Assembly (NCBI GenBank): GCA_037176705.1 | Contig: JBAWUJ010000064.1 | Location: forward strand, 248,001 to 312,000 | Direction of reading: 5' to 3' | From: Molossus alvarezi | Lineage: Eukaryota > Chordata > Mammalia > Chiroptera > Molossidae | Length of the DNA: 64,000 nucleotides | Shown: positions 13,127 through 23,849 of the stretch, piece after piece | Layout of the letters: each line of letters opens with the position of its first letter | Numbering within the stretch: the first letter of the stretch is position 1 | Program-made: the position numbers and the translations under genes | The notes under the pieces: model-generated | Told to the model about the DNA's origin: nothing | The model's input: the letters and a program-made list of their open reading frames with translations, nothing else | Database searches by the model: none

Positions 13127-15764
13127 ACTTAATGGAACACTAAGTAGATCCTTTCAAAGAACAATAAGTAGTAACTTCCATGAACACTAGCTAGTTTATT
13201 CCAGGATCACTAGCTAGTTTTTTCCATGGAACAATAAGTAGTTACTTCCATGGAACACTAGCTGGTGTCATCTATAGGACACAAAGTAGGTACTTCCATG
13301 GACCAATAGTTATTTTCTTTTATGGAACACTAACCAATTTCTTCCATAAAACTCTAGCTAGTTCCAACCATGGAACTCTAACTAGTTCCTTCCATGGAAC
13401 ACTAAGTAGTTTCTTCCATGAAACACTATGTAGTTCCATCCATGAAACATTAACTAGAACTTTCCATGGAACACTTAGTAGTTCCATCCATGGAACACTA
13501 GCTAGTTTCTTTCACGGAATACTAGCTATGTCCTTCCATGGAACACTAAGTAGTTCCTTCCATGGAATACAAGTTAATTTTTCCATAAAATACCAAGTAG
13601 TTTCTTCCATGGAACACAAGTTAGTTTCTTCCATGGAATACTAAGCAGTTTTTTCCATGGAACACTATCTAGACTTTTTTTTTTTGAACACTAAGTAGTT
13701 CCTTCCATGGAACACTAGCTATTACCTTCAAATGAACACTAGCTAGTTCCCTCCATGGAAAATTAGCTAGGTCCTTCCATGGAACACTAGGTAATTCCCT
13801 CAATACAACAATTAGTAGTTTCTTGCATCGGACACAGGCTAGTTCCTTCAAAGGAATACTAGGTAGTTCCTTCCATTGACCACTAAGTAGTTTCTATCAT
13901 GGAAAACTATCTAGTTCCTTCCATTAAACAGTAAGTAGTCCCTTCCATAGAACATTATCATAGACTTTCCATGGAGCACTAGGTAGTTCCTTGCATGGAA
14001 TGCAAAGTAGTCACTTCCATAAAGCACTAGCTAGTTCTTTCCATAGAAAATAAACTCGTTCCTTCCATGGAACACTAAGTAGTTACTTCCATAAACACTA
14101 AGTAGTTCCTTCTATGGAACACAAACTATTTCCTTCCATAAAAACACTAAGTAGTCTCTTCCATGAAACACTAAGTAGTTTCTTCCAAGGGACACTAACT
14201 AGTCCCTTTCAGGGGAACCTAGCTAATTTCTTTCATGGAACACTAGCTAATTCTTTCAATGGAACACTAGCTAGTTCCTTAATGGAACACTAGCTAGTTT
14301 TCCCATGGAACACTAAGTATTTCCTTCCAATAAAAACTAGCTAGTTCTTTTATTTGAACACTAGCCAGTTCCTTCTACAGAACATTACCTAGATTCTTCC
14401 ATGGAACAATAGCTAATTCCTTCCATGGAACAGTATCTAGTTTTTTCCATGGAACACTAAGGAGTTCCTTTTATGGAACACTAGATAGTTCCTTCCATAA
14501 AACTTTACCAAGTTTTTCCATGGGACACTAAGTAGTTCATTCCAAGGAACACTCAGTTGATCCTTCCATGGAATGCTAAGTAGTTCCTTACATGTACACT
14601 AGCTAGTTCCTTCCATGGATCACTAATTACTTTCTTCCATGGAACACTATGTAGTTCTTACCATGGAACACTATGAAGTTCTTTCCATGAAACACTAGGT
14701 AGCTCCTTTCACGAACAAAGAGTAGATTCAACTATAAAACACTAGCCAGTTTCTTGAATGGAAATCTAGCCAGTTTCTTCCATGCAACAGTAAGTAGTTT
14801 CTTCCATGGAACACTAAGTATTTTTTTTTTCCAAGGAACACTAGCTACTCCATCCATGGAACCCTAAGTAGTTTCTTGCATTGAACACTAAGAATTTTCG
14901 TCCAAGGAACACTAGCTATTTCCATCCATGGAACACTAAGTAGTTTCTTCAATGGCACACAAGATAGTTCTTTCCATTGAACACTACCTAGTTTCTTCTA
15001 AGGAACACCAGCTAGTTCCCTCCATGGAACACTTAGTTGATTCTTCCATGGAACACTAAGTCGAACCTTCCATGTACACCAACTATTTCTTTCCTTGTAT
15101 CAATAGCTAGATTCTTCCATGAAACACTAAGTAGTTCATTCCATAAAACACTAAGTAGTTCCTTCCATGGAACACTAGCTAGTTCCTTCCAGAAAGACTA
15201 GCTAGATCCTTCCATGGAACACTAGCTAGTTCTTTTTATTGAACACTAAGTATTTCATTCCATGAAACACTACGTAGTTCCTTCCCTGAAACACTAAGTA
15301 GTTTCGTCCAAGGAACACTTTCTGGTTCCTTTCATGGAATACTAGCTAGTTAATTTCATGGAACACTAGCTAGTTCCTTCCATGGAACACTAGCTAGTTT
15401 CTTCCATGGAACACTAGCTAGTTCCTTCCATGGACCACTAAATAGTTCTTTCCATGGACCACTAAATAGTTCTTTCCATGAAACACGAAGTAGTTTCTTT
15501 ATTGGAACATTAGCTAGTTCCTTCCATGGAACACTTGCTAGTTTTTTCATTGGAACACAAATTACTTCTTTCCATGGAACACTAAGAAGTTCCTTCCAAG
15601 GAGCACTAGCTAGTTTCATGCATGGAACAGTAAGTAGTTTCTTCCATGAAACACTAAGTAGTTTCTTCCATAGAACATTAACTAGTTCCTTTCATGGAAC
15701 TCTAGCTAGTTTTTTTAATGGAACACTAAGTACTTCCTTTCGTGGATCACTAAGTATTTCTTTC
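13127..15764 (+). repeat. 24-bp satellite array, forward orientation, segment 3
   Basis: About 110 monomers between SINE 2 and SINE 3. T-tracts replace the pyrimidine spacer at about 13,675-13,686 and 14,820-14,830. The stretch near 15,356-15,619 is unusually close to consensus and keeps the complementary 8-residue frame (KELASVPW) open for 87 codons. No gene is seen. Confidence 0.97.
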
Positions 15765-15786
15765 ATAAAACACTAAGAAGTTTTTT
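15765..15786. repeat. target-site duplication of SINE 3, left copy
   Basis: A 22-base segment starting ATAAAACACTAAGAAG and ending in six T is repeated exactly at 16,040-16,061. It carries two monomer-specific variants (CATAAAAC and AAGAAG), which makes the duplication convincing. Confidence 0.92.
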
Positions 15787-16039
15787 TGTTTGTTTTTTAT
15801 CCTCCCCCGAGGACATTTTTCCATTTTTTGTTCAGGTAGAGTGGGGGGGGGGAGAGAGAGACAGAGAGAGAGAGAGAAACATCGATGTGAAAGGGACACA
15901 TCGAGTGGCTGCCACCCGCTCAACCGACCAGGGCCGGGGACAAACTGCAACCAAGGTATGCGCCATTAGCGGGAACCGAACCCGGGTCTCTCAGGACCGC
16001 AGGCCGACACTCTATCCGCTGAGCCAAACTGGCCAGGGC
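15787..16039 (-). mobile_element. VES-type tRNA-derived SINE (bat), copy 3
   Basis: Third member of the family, again with its head at the right end (GCCCTGGCCAGTTTGGCTC on the minus strand). It has a longer GA-rich stretch (about 15,840-15,876) and a tail with interspersed G (TTTGTTTGTTTTTT on the plus strand). The flanking 22-base duplication is perfect, suggesting a comparatively recent insertion. All three SINEs in the window share this orientation. Confidence 0.94.
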
Positions 16040-16061
16040 ATAAAACACTAAGAAGTTTTTT
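16040..16061. repeat. target-site duplication of SINE 3, right copy
   Basis: Exact copy of 15,765-15,786, followed by satellite GCATGGAACACTAAATAG. Confidence 0.92.
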
Positions 16062-19000
16062 GCATGGAACACTAAATAGTTCCTTCCATGGAAAACTAGC
16101 TAGTTCCTTTCATGGAGAACTAAGTAGTTCCTTACATGGAGCACTAAGTAGTTCCTTCCATGGAAAACTAAGTACTTCCTTTCATGGAACACTAGGTAGT
16201 TCATTCCATGGAAGCCGAAGTATTTCCATCCATGAAACAGTAAGTAGTTCCATCCGTGGAACACTCTCTAGTTCCTTTCATGGACCACTACCTAGTTACT
16301 TCCATGAAAAACTAGTTTGTTCCTTCCATGGATCACTAAGAAGTTTTTTCCATTGAACACTAGCTAGTTTCATCCATGAAACACTAGCTAGTTCCTTCAA
16401 TGATACACTATAGAGATCCTGGCATGGAATACTATGTAGTTCCATTCCTGGAACACTACATAGTTCCTTCCATGGAACACTAGCTGGTTCCTTCCATGGA
16501 ACAATAAGTAGTGCCCTCCATGGCACATTAGCTTGTTCCTTCTAAGAAACAGTAGCTAGTTTTTTTCATGAAACAATAAGTAGTTCCTCCCATGGAACAG
16601 TAACTAATTCCTTTAATGGAATACAAGCTAGTTCCTTCCATTGAACAACAATGAGTTCCTTCCATGTAACACTAAGTAGTTCCCTCCATGGAACACCATC
16701 TAGTTCTTTTCATAGAACAGTATGTAGTTCCTTCCATGGAACACTAAGTGGTTTCCTCCATGGAACACTAAGTAGTACTTTCATTGGAATACTAAATACA
16801 TCCTTCCATGGAACACTAAGAAGTTCCTTCTATGGAACACTTAGTAGGCGCTTCCATGTAACACTAGCTTGTTTTCTTCATGGACCACTAAATATATCCT
16901 TCCTTGGAACACTAACTTGTTCCCTCCATGGAAAGCTGGCTAATTTTTTTCCATGAAACACTACCAAGTTCTTTCCATGGAGTACTAAGTAGTTTCATCC
17001 ATCGAACACTAAGTAGTTCTTTCCATGGAACACTCGCTAGTTCCTTCCATGGAACACTAGATAATTCTTTCTATGGACCTCTAGCTAGTTCCTTTTATGG
17101 AACACTACGTAGTTTCCCCCATGGAACACTAATTAGTTCCCTCCATGGAACCCTAAGGAGTTCCTTCCATGGAACACTATGTAGTTTCTTCCATGGAACA
17201 CTGGCAAGTTCTTTCCTTGGATCACAATCTAGTTTTTTCTATGGAGGACCAACTACTTTCTTCCACGGAACACTAAGTAGTTATTTCTAGGGAACACTAG
17301 CTAGTTCCTTCCGAGTAATGCCAAGTAGTTTCCTCCATGGAACAGAAGCTAGTTCTTTCCATGGAACTCTACCTAAAACTTTCAATGGAACACTAAGTAT
17401 GTCCATACGTGGAACAGTAGCAAGTTCCTTCCATGGAACACTAGCCAGTACCTTCAATAAAACAGTAAGTAGTTTCTTCCATGGAACACTATAAATTTCC
17501 TTCCATGGAACACTAAGTAGTTTCTTCCATGGAACACTATGTAGTTTCCTCCATGGAACACTAGCTAGTTTCTTCCATGAAATATTAAGTAGTTTCTTCC
17601 ATAGTTCTTTTAATGGAACACTAAGCAGTTCCTTCAATAACACACTGGCGTGTTCTTTCCATGAAACACTAGGTAGATTATTTTATGGAATACCAAGTAG
17701 TATCTTCCATAAAACACTAAGTAATTCCTTCCATGGAACACTAGCTAGTTCCTTCCATGGAACACGAGCTAGATGTTTTTTTTTTAACACGAAGTAATTC
17801 CTTCCATAGAACACAAAGTAGTTCCTTACATTTAACACTAGCTAGTTTTTTCCAGGAAATATTAAGTATTTCCTTCCATTAAACCCTAAGTAGTTCCTTA
17901 TTTAAGACACTTGCTAGTTGCTTCCATGGAACATAAGCTAGTTCTTTCCATGGAACAGTAGCGACTTTCTTCCATAAAACACCGGTAGTTACTTCCATGG
18001 AACTCTGGCTACTTTCTTCCATGTAACACTAAGTAGTTTTATTCATGGAACACTAACTACTTCCATCCATGGAATACTAACTAATCCTTCCATGAAAAAA
18101 TAAGTAGTTTCTTCCATTGGACTCTAGATAGTTCCTCCATGAAACACTAGCTAGTTCCTTCCATGGAACACTAGCTACTTTGTTCCATGGAACACTAGGT
18201 AGTTTCTTCCATGGACCACTAAGTACTTCCTTCCATGAAACACTAAGTAGTTTGTTCCATGTAACACAAACTAGTAGGTTCCATGGAACACTACCTAGTT
18301 TTTTCCATGGAACACCACGTATTTGTTTCCATGGAACACGAAGTATTTCCTTCCATGGAATACTAGCTTGTTCTTTCCATCAACCAATAGCTACTTTTTT
18401 CTTGGAACACTAAGTAGTTTCTTCCATAGAACACTAGATAGATCATTTCATGGAACACTAGCTAGATTCTTCCATGGAGCACTAGCTAGTTCAAACCATG
18501 GGACAATAACTAGTTTTTTCCATGGAACACTAGCCAGTTCCTTTCATGGAACAATAGCTAGTTCCTTCCATGGTACACTAAGTAGTTCCTTGTATGCAAC
18601 ACTAGCTAGTTTCTTCCATGGAACACTAAGAAATTATTTCCTTGGAACACTATGTAGTTTCTTCCTTGGAACACTAGCTAGTTCCCTTCATGGATCACTA
18701 GCTAGCTCCTTCCTTAGAACACCAAGTATTTTCTTCCATGGGAAACTAAGAAGTTTCTTCCACGGAACACTAAGTAGTTCCTTCAATGGAACACTAAGTA
18801 GTTCCTTACATGGAACACTAGCTGGTTTCTTTCATGAAACCCTAGCTGGCTTCTTCCATGAAACATAAGCTGGTTCCTTTCATGGAACACTAAGTAGTTT
18901 CTTTCATGAAACATTAGTTATTTCCTTCCATGGAACCCAAAGAACATCCTTCCATGGAACATTATCTTGTTCCTTCCATGAAACACTAGCTAGTTCCTAC

Positions 19001-19655
19001 CATGGAACACTAAATATTTCCTTTCAAGGAACAATAATTAGTTCTTTCCATAAAACACTAAGTAGTTTGTTCCATGGAACAGTAGCTAGTTTTTACTGGA
19101 ACACTTGCTAGTTCCTTCCATGGAACACTAGATAGTTGCTTCCATTAACACTAGCTAGTTTCTTCAATGGAACACTAGCTAATTCCTTCCATGGAACACT
19201 AGCTAGTTTGTTCCATGGAACACTAGATACTTCATTCCATGGATCACTAGCTAGGACCTTCCATGGAATACTAGCTGGTTCCTTTCCTAGAACACTAGCT
19301 AGTTATTTCCCTAAAACATAGCAAGTTCCTTCTCTGGAACTCTAAGTAGTTCCTTCTCTAGACACTAACTAGTTGCTTTCCTGGAACACTAGCTAGTTCC
19401 TTCCATGGAATATTAATTAGTTACTTCCTTGAAACCCAAAGTAGTTTCTTTCATGGAAAATATGCTAGTTACTTCCATGGAACACTATTTAGTTCCTTGC
19501 ATGGAACTCTAACTAGTTTTTTCCATGGAACACTTACTAGTTCCATTCATGGAACACTAGCTAGTTCCTTGAATGGAACACTAGATATTTCCGTTATGGA
19601 ACACTAAGTAGTACCTTCCATTGAACACTGAGTAGTTTCAGCCAAGGAACACTAG
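16062..19655 (+). repeat. 24-bp satellite array, forward orientation, segment 4
   Basis: About 150 monomers ending at the retroviral insertion. The consensus frame is open for 120 codons at 16,928-17,290 and 181 codons at 18,323-18,868, both purely 8-residue repeats. A cluster of CTGG-type monomers lies at 19,265-19,400, followed by the usual pair of variant monomers at about 19,405-19,465. A T-tract occupies one spacer at 17,775-17,785. Confidence 0.97.
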
Positions 19656-20336
19656 ATAAAATTGCCATAGTATACAGGGCTGTGGCTCCGTATTTTGCTA
19701 CAGCAGTCTTTAACTCCTTTATTAATTTAAAATCAAATCTGCCATGGTGATGCCAAGCCTGTCCTTGTGTGTCCATTGTTTCTGTTACTGGAAAAGCCTC
19801 TATATCATCTAGTTCTGGTGCAGGCTGTGCGCAAGGAGGGATCTTTGGGGCGGCTCCCCTCATGGGTGGTTTTTAGGCATAATTTTATTTCGAGTGGGCT
19901 CGTTTATTTCTTCCTCATTATCACTATCGAATGACATGAAGTCCTCACATTCTTTACTTTCAATTTCATTCCCACTTTTTTTTTCTTTATTTCCCTTTTA
20001 TCTTCTGTAATATACCCTCACCATTTTCTACTACATTGGCAACGAGGGGATCAGAATGTCTCTGAGATAGGATTTCATCTATTAAATTCAATAAGAAAAA
20101 TCAATTACCGGGACCTTCTCAGGTCCATAAGTCTTATAGTAATCTTTAAGAGCATCACCGACTATTTTCCATCATTTTTGATCTATAGTTCCCTCTGTAG
20201 GAAAGCAAGGGCAAACTTCTTTAATATAATCAAAATACCGACACAAATGCTTGATTTTTACCTTTACTCCTCGTGCCTTGATAGCCTTTCCTAGTCCTTC
20301 AACGAACATCATATCTTGGCTCATTGCTTGACCCAT
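19656..20336 (-). pseudogene. gag: decayed partial retroviral gag (matrix and start of capsid)
   Basis: Encodes remnants of the retroviral structural polyprotein. The ATG at 20,336 is followed by glycine, consistent with the N-myristoylation signal of matrix. In-frame stops lie at 20,174-20,172 and 20,090-20,088. The capsid-like stretch (about 19,863-19,660) is in a different frame, so at least one frameshift separates it from the start. It shows FPVTE near its start and the helix [10 protein letters not shown], then AVAKYGATA, typical of the N-terminal capsid domain of class II retroviruses. The gap between matrix and capsid is short for the family, suggesting an internal deletion (inference). 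The reading ends abruptly in satellite. No functional product is expected. Confidence 0.8.
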
Positions 20337-20455
20337 AATCGCCATTCACTTACCCGAGGGGTGAAGACGCAGCAGGTTCCCACATCGTTCCCTCTTTTCT
20401 TTTCCTTTCAGCTGGCCACTCAAATGGCATACTTCACTGGATTCCCCATGCTGGA

Positions 20456-20473
20456 GACCCACGTATGGCACCA
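20456..20473 (-). other. retroviral primer-binding site, tRNA-Lys type
   Basis: On the minus strand it reads TGGTGCCATACGTGGGTC, two bases inside the LTR end. It resembles the lysine tRNA (Lys1,2) primer site with a few substitutions, which is what class II endogenous retroviruses use. Confidence 0.75.
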
Positions 20474-20583
20474 CTTGACCCGTCCCGCAGGTCAAGCAAC
20501 GAGGGCTCTAGAGGGGGAGTGAAGATGAGGAGGGACAAGAGACACAAGACATGGAGAAAAGACAGGGCTCTGATCAAGTCTCG

Positions 20584-20589
20584 TTTATT
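20584..20589 (-). terminator. LTR polyadenylation signal AATAAA
   Basis: AATAAA on the minus strand just downstream of the TATA box, followed by a CT-rich region. This would mark the R region of the LTR. Confidence 0.65.
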
Positions 20590-20604
20590 CTGGGGAGATC
20601 CATA

Positions 20605-20613
20605 CTATATATA
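20605..20613 (-). promoter_or_regulatory. LTR TATA box
   Basis: TATATATAG on the minus strand, about 240 bases into the LTR. It lies only about 16 bases upstream of the AATAAA signal, so promoter and polyadenylation elements are tightly packed. Confidence 0.65.
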
Positions 20614-20850
20614 GGGAAAGAAGCAGAAAAACAAGAACATTTGTTGCCAAGTGATAAGTTTGTGGTAAGCACCCTGAAGCAATTTCAAGTAAATATCATG
20701 GGTGGAACAAAAGATAAACAGCATAACTGGCTGAGTAAATGGTTACTTAAAGAAATGCAGAAACATTGTATACAGAGATATCCTGCCTTGGGGCAGGAGA
20801 TGGCAGAGCAGATTTTAACAAAATGGATGCCATGCAAATAGTCTCCCACA

Positions 20851-21640
20851 GCTAGTTCCTTCCATTGAACACTAAGTAATCCCTTCCATAAAACACTAAC
20901 TATTTATTTCCATGGAACACTAGCTAGTTCCTTACATGAAACACTATGTAGTATTTTCCATGGAACACAAACTAGTTTATTCCAAAGAACACTAGCTAAT
21001 TCCTTCCATGGAACAGGAAGTAGTTCCTACCATGGAACACTAGCTAGATCCGTCATTGAAACATTAAGTAGTTCTTTCCATGGAACATTAAGTAGTTCCT
21101 TCCATTGAACACTAAGTATTTCCTTCTATGGAACACTCGCTAGTTCCAGTTAGTTCCTTCCATGGAACACTAGCTAGTTACCTCCGTGGAACTCTATGTA
21201 GTTCCTTCAATGGAAAACTAAGTCGTTCTTTCCATGGAACACTAGCTTGTTCCTTCTACAAAAAACTAAGTAGTTCCTTCCTTGGAAAAACATCTGGTTC
21301 CTTCCATGGAACACTAGCTAGTTCCTGCCATGGAAAATCAAGTACTTTCTTCCATGGACACTAAGTAGTTTCTTCCATGGAACACTAATTTGTTCCTCCA
21401 TGGTACACTAGCTTGTTTTTTCATGAAACACTAAGTATTTCCTACCATGGAACATTAGTTAGTTCCTTCCATGGAACACTTGCTAGTTATTTCCATGGAA
21501 CACTAAGTATTTTCTGCCATGGAACACTAGCTAGTTCCTTAAATGGAACAGTAGCTAGTTTCTTATATGGAACACTATGATTTTTCTTCCATGGAACACT
21601 TAGTAATTCCATCCAAGAAACACTAGCTAGACCTTTTCAT
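20851..21640 (+). repeat. 24-bp satellite array, forward orientation, segment 5
   Basis: About 33 monomers between the retroviral LTR and the HAL1 element, starting directly with GCTAGTTCCTTCC. Orientation is unchanged across the retroviral fragment. Confidence 0.96.
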
Positions 21641-21653
21641 GAAACACTAAGCA
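21641..21653. repeat. target-site duplication of HAL1, left copy
   Basis: GAAACACTAAGCA is repeated exactly at 23,837-23,849. The AAGCA variant is uncommon in the array, which supports a true duplication. Confidence 0.88.
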
Positions 21654-21665
21654 AGGACTTCCGGT

Positions 21666-21674
21666 CAAGATGGC
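21666..21674 (+). promoter_or_regulatory. YY1-type site at the HAL1 5' end
   Basis: CAAGATGGC lies 12 bases from the element start, preceded by ACTTCCGG (ETS-like). In human L1 a YY1 site at this position directs accurate transcription initiation. Its presence suggests the 5' end is complete. Confidence 0.6.
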
Positions 21675-22546
21675 AGCATAGAGAAACGCAGTATCGCGTT
21701 CTCCCACAACAACATCCAAGTTACAACAAAACTACAGAACAACCATCATCCAACACCGCCTGAAATCAAGTTGAATGGAAGTCCTACAACTACGGAATTA
21801 ATAAAAAAAAAAAAAAAGCAGCTACATCCAGACTGGTAGGAGGGGCGGCAGCGCGAGGGGTGGTGGCAGCGGCACGGCGGGCTGGTCCCACACCCAAGTG
21901 TGGCGGATAAAAATCAGGAGGCTCCCACGGCTGGGAAGGTCCTTCCTGAGGACTGAGGGGTCCCCGTCCCACACCAGGTGCCCCGCTTAGGTTTCCAGTG
22001 CCAGGAAGAGAAGTCCCCATAACTTCTGGCTGGAAAAACCAGCAGAAACTGAGGCTCAGGGAAGCTGACCTGGCTGGAGCCACAGGCAGCTCCCTAAAGG
22101 GCCCGCGCACGGACTGGTCGGACTCTCTCCCTCTAAGCTCGGAGGGGAGGCAGCTCGAGGGGCACCAGAGAAATACAGGGAAGAACTGAGCTGTTTGGCG
22201 AGGGCTGGAGAGGGGGCTTTCTCGGGGACAAACGTGCTGTAAGAGGCCTTTGTTCCTTTGGTGAGCTCTTCCCTGGGGCGGCAGACAGTCGCCATATCTG
22301 GGACTCCAGCAACCTGGCTCACACTGGTAGCCCTGCCCTGCTGACTCCCTGAGGCCCCGCCCCACCCCACCCCACACAACTTTCAAGCCCACCCAAGCTG
22401 TTGCTACTTGCTTAACCATAGGATTGGCCTGTCTTTGATCCTGCTTCAGGTTTTTCCTAAATTCTTTCAAACGAGCATCGGGTCTCAGCGAGCCCCATAC
22501 CTCTCATTAAGTAATACACAGAAACAAACACAGGGAGGCAGCCAAA

Positions 22547-23467
22547 ATGAGGATACAAAGAAACAGGTCCCAAATGAAAGAACAGAACAAAACCCCAAGA
22601 AAAGTACTAAGCGAAATGGAGATAAGCAACCTAACAGATGCTGAGTTCAAAATACTGCTTATAAGGATGCTCAATGAACTCAGTGAGGGCCTCAAGAGCA
22701 TAAAAAAGTACCAGTCAGAAATGATCGCTGCACAGTTAGAAACGAAGGAGGCTTTAACTGAAATAAAGAATAATTTACATAGCTTCAATAATAGAGTACG
22801 TAAATCCAAGGAGCAAACCATCGATTTGGAACATAAGGAAGCAAAAAACGCCCAACCAGAACAGCAAAAAGAAAAAAGAATCCAAAAAAATGAGGGTAGT
22901 CTAAGGAGCCTCTGGGACAACTTCAAGCGTGCCAACATTCGCATCTTGGGGGTGCCGGAAGGAGAAGAGAGAGAACAAGAAATCGAAAACCTGTTTGAAA
23001 CAATAATGGCAGAAAACTTTCCTAACTTGGTGAAGGAAACAGACATACAAGTCCAGGAAGCACAGAGAGTCCCAAACAAGATGAACCCCAAGAGGCCCAC
23101 ACCAAGACACATCATCATCAAAATGCAAAAGGTTCAAGACAAAGAGAGAATCCTAAAAGCAGCAAGAGAAAGGCAGCTAGTTACCTACAAGGGAGTTCCC
23201 ATTAGGCTGTCAGCTGATTTCTCAAAAGAAACTTTGCAGGCCAGAAGGGAGTGGCAAGAAATATTCAGAGTGATGAAAACCAAGAACCTACAACCAAAAT
23301 TACTCTATCCTGCAAAGCTGTCATTTAGAATCGATGGATATATAAAAACTTTCCCAGACAAGAGAAAGTTAAAGGAGTTCATCACTACCAAACCGTTATT
23401 ATATGAAATGATGAAGGGTCTTTTTAAAGAAAAAGATAAAATGTATGAACAAACAAAATGGCAATGA
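22547..23467 (+). CDS. HAL1 ORF1 protein (L1 ORF1p-like RNA-binding protein)
   Basis: 306 codons, uninterrupted. L1 ORF1p is a trimeric RNA-binding nucleic-acid chaperone that coats its own RNA. A charged helical region of coiled-coil character covers residues about 40-125 (many E, K, L and Q). An RRM-like segment follows, with NIRILGVPEGEE and RPTPRHIIIKMQKVQ at about residues 125-200. The C-terminal domain contains RLSADFSKETLQARREW and a basic end. The start ATG (MRIQRNRSQMKEQ) aligns with the ORF1 start of the L1 at 45,474. The protein is clearly homologous to, but diverged from, the two L1 ORF1 proteins in this window. An intact frame in a HAL1 suggests recent activity or retention of ORF1 function, but expression cannot be judged from sequence. 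Confidence 0.88.
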   Translation: MRIQRNRSQMKEQNKTPRKVLSEMEISNLTDAEFKILLIRMLNELSEGLKSIKKYQSEMIAAQLETKEALTEIKNNLHSFNNRVRKSKEQTIDLEHKEAKNAQPEQQKEKRIQKNEGSLRSLWDNFKRANIRILGVPEGEEREQEIENLFETIMAENFPNLVKETDIQVQEAQRVPNKMNPKRPTPRHIIIKMQKVQDKERILKAARERQLVTYKGVPIRLSADFSKETLQARREWQEIFRVMKTKNLQPKLLYPAKLSFRIDGYIKTFPDKRKLKEFITTKPLLYEMMKGLFKEKDKMYEQTKWQ

Positions 23468-23836
23468 ATACATATCTATCAACAATGGAATCTACAAACA
23501 AAATGAACAGGAAGAACAGGAACATTCTCATAGATACAGAGAACATTTTGTTGGTTGCCAGTTGGGAAAGGGGTTGGGGGAATGGATGAAAAAGGTGAAG
23601 GGATTAAGAAGCGCAAATTCATTGCTAGACTGACAAACCTCAAAGGGAAAGGGGTTGGGGGGGTGGGAAGAAATAAACCAAAGAACTTATATGCATAACC
23701 AATGGACACGGACAATAGTATGGGAAAAGGTGGGAGGGGGGCGGGAGTGGGGAGGAGGGGGTCAATGGGGGAAAAATGTGGAACATCTGTAATACATTTT
23801 ACATCCAACAATAAAGATGTGGGGGAAGAAAAAAAA

Positions 23837-23849
23837 AGAAACACTAAGC
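23837..23849. repeat. target-site duplication of HAL1, right copy
   Basis: Exact copy of 21,641-21,653 directly after the A tail; satellite resumes with GTTCCTTCTAAGGAAC. Confidence 0.88.

Larger units (their letters stand above)
19656..20850 (-). mobile_element. truncated class II (betaretrovirus-like) endogenous retrovirus: 5' LTR, leader and partial gag
   Basis: Old retroviral copy in the host genome, read on the minus strand. From right to left it has a 375-bp LTR (20,476-20,850), a 2-base AG spacer, a tRNA-Lys-type primer-binding site, a leader, and a broken gag that stops within the capsid region where satellite resumes at about 19,656. There is no pro, pol, env or 3' LTR. It is therefore a 5' fragment left by deletion, or by recombination within the array. 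No target-site duplication can be tested because the left end is lost. Class II assignment rests on the lysine primer site and the capsid-like residues. Confidence 0.85.
20476..20850 (-). repeat. 5' LTR of the class II endogenous retrovirus
   Basis: On the minus strand it begins TGTGGGAGAC and ends GGGTCA, the TG...CA termini of retroviral LTRs. A TATA box lies at 20,605-20,613 and an AATAAA signal at 20,584-20,589. The following R/U5-like part is CT-rich (CTTGTGTCTCTTGTCCC). A 96-codon plus-strand frame across it (20,551-20,841) is an antisense coincidence. Confidence 0.82.
21654..23836 (+). mobile_element. HAL1 (half-L1) retrotransposon, near full length
   Basis: A LINE-type element that has ORF1 but no ORF2. 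It starts AGGACTTCCGGTCAAGATGG, an L1-like 5' end with a YY1-type site, has a GC-rich 5' region to about 22,540, and carries one intact ORF1 (22,547-23,467). After the ORF1 stop it passes directly into a 3' region typical of L1/HAL1 (GGTTGCCAGTTGGGAAAGG, GTGAAGGGATTAAGAAG), then G-rich tracts, CAATAAAG and a short A tail. No reverse transcriptase or endonuclease sequence is present. A 13-base duplication brackets it exactly, so the lack of ORF2 is a property of the inserted RNA, not a later deletion. Mobilisation must have relied on an autonomous L1. Confidence 0.88.

Noticed and set aside
20316..20841. Plus-strand ORFs at 20,316-20,522 and 20,551-20,841 as host genes
   Set aside because: They are antisense to the retroviral leader and LTR, short, and without recognisable domains.
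21790..22470. 226-codon minus-strand ORF and its neighbour at 22,056-22,379
   Set aside because: They lie antisense to the GC-rich 5' region of HAL1, begin or end in low-complexity sequence and have no domain resemblance.
22507..23121. 204-codon minus-strand ORF rich in L, F and S
   Set aside because: Antisense shadow of HAL1 ORF1. Similar shadows opposite L1 ORFs (for example 27,129-27,521 and 48,005-48,448) were rejected for the same reason.
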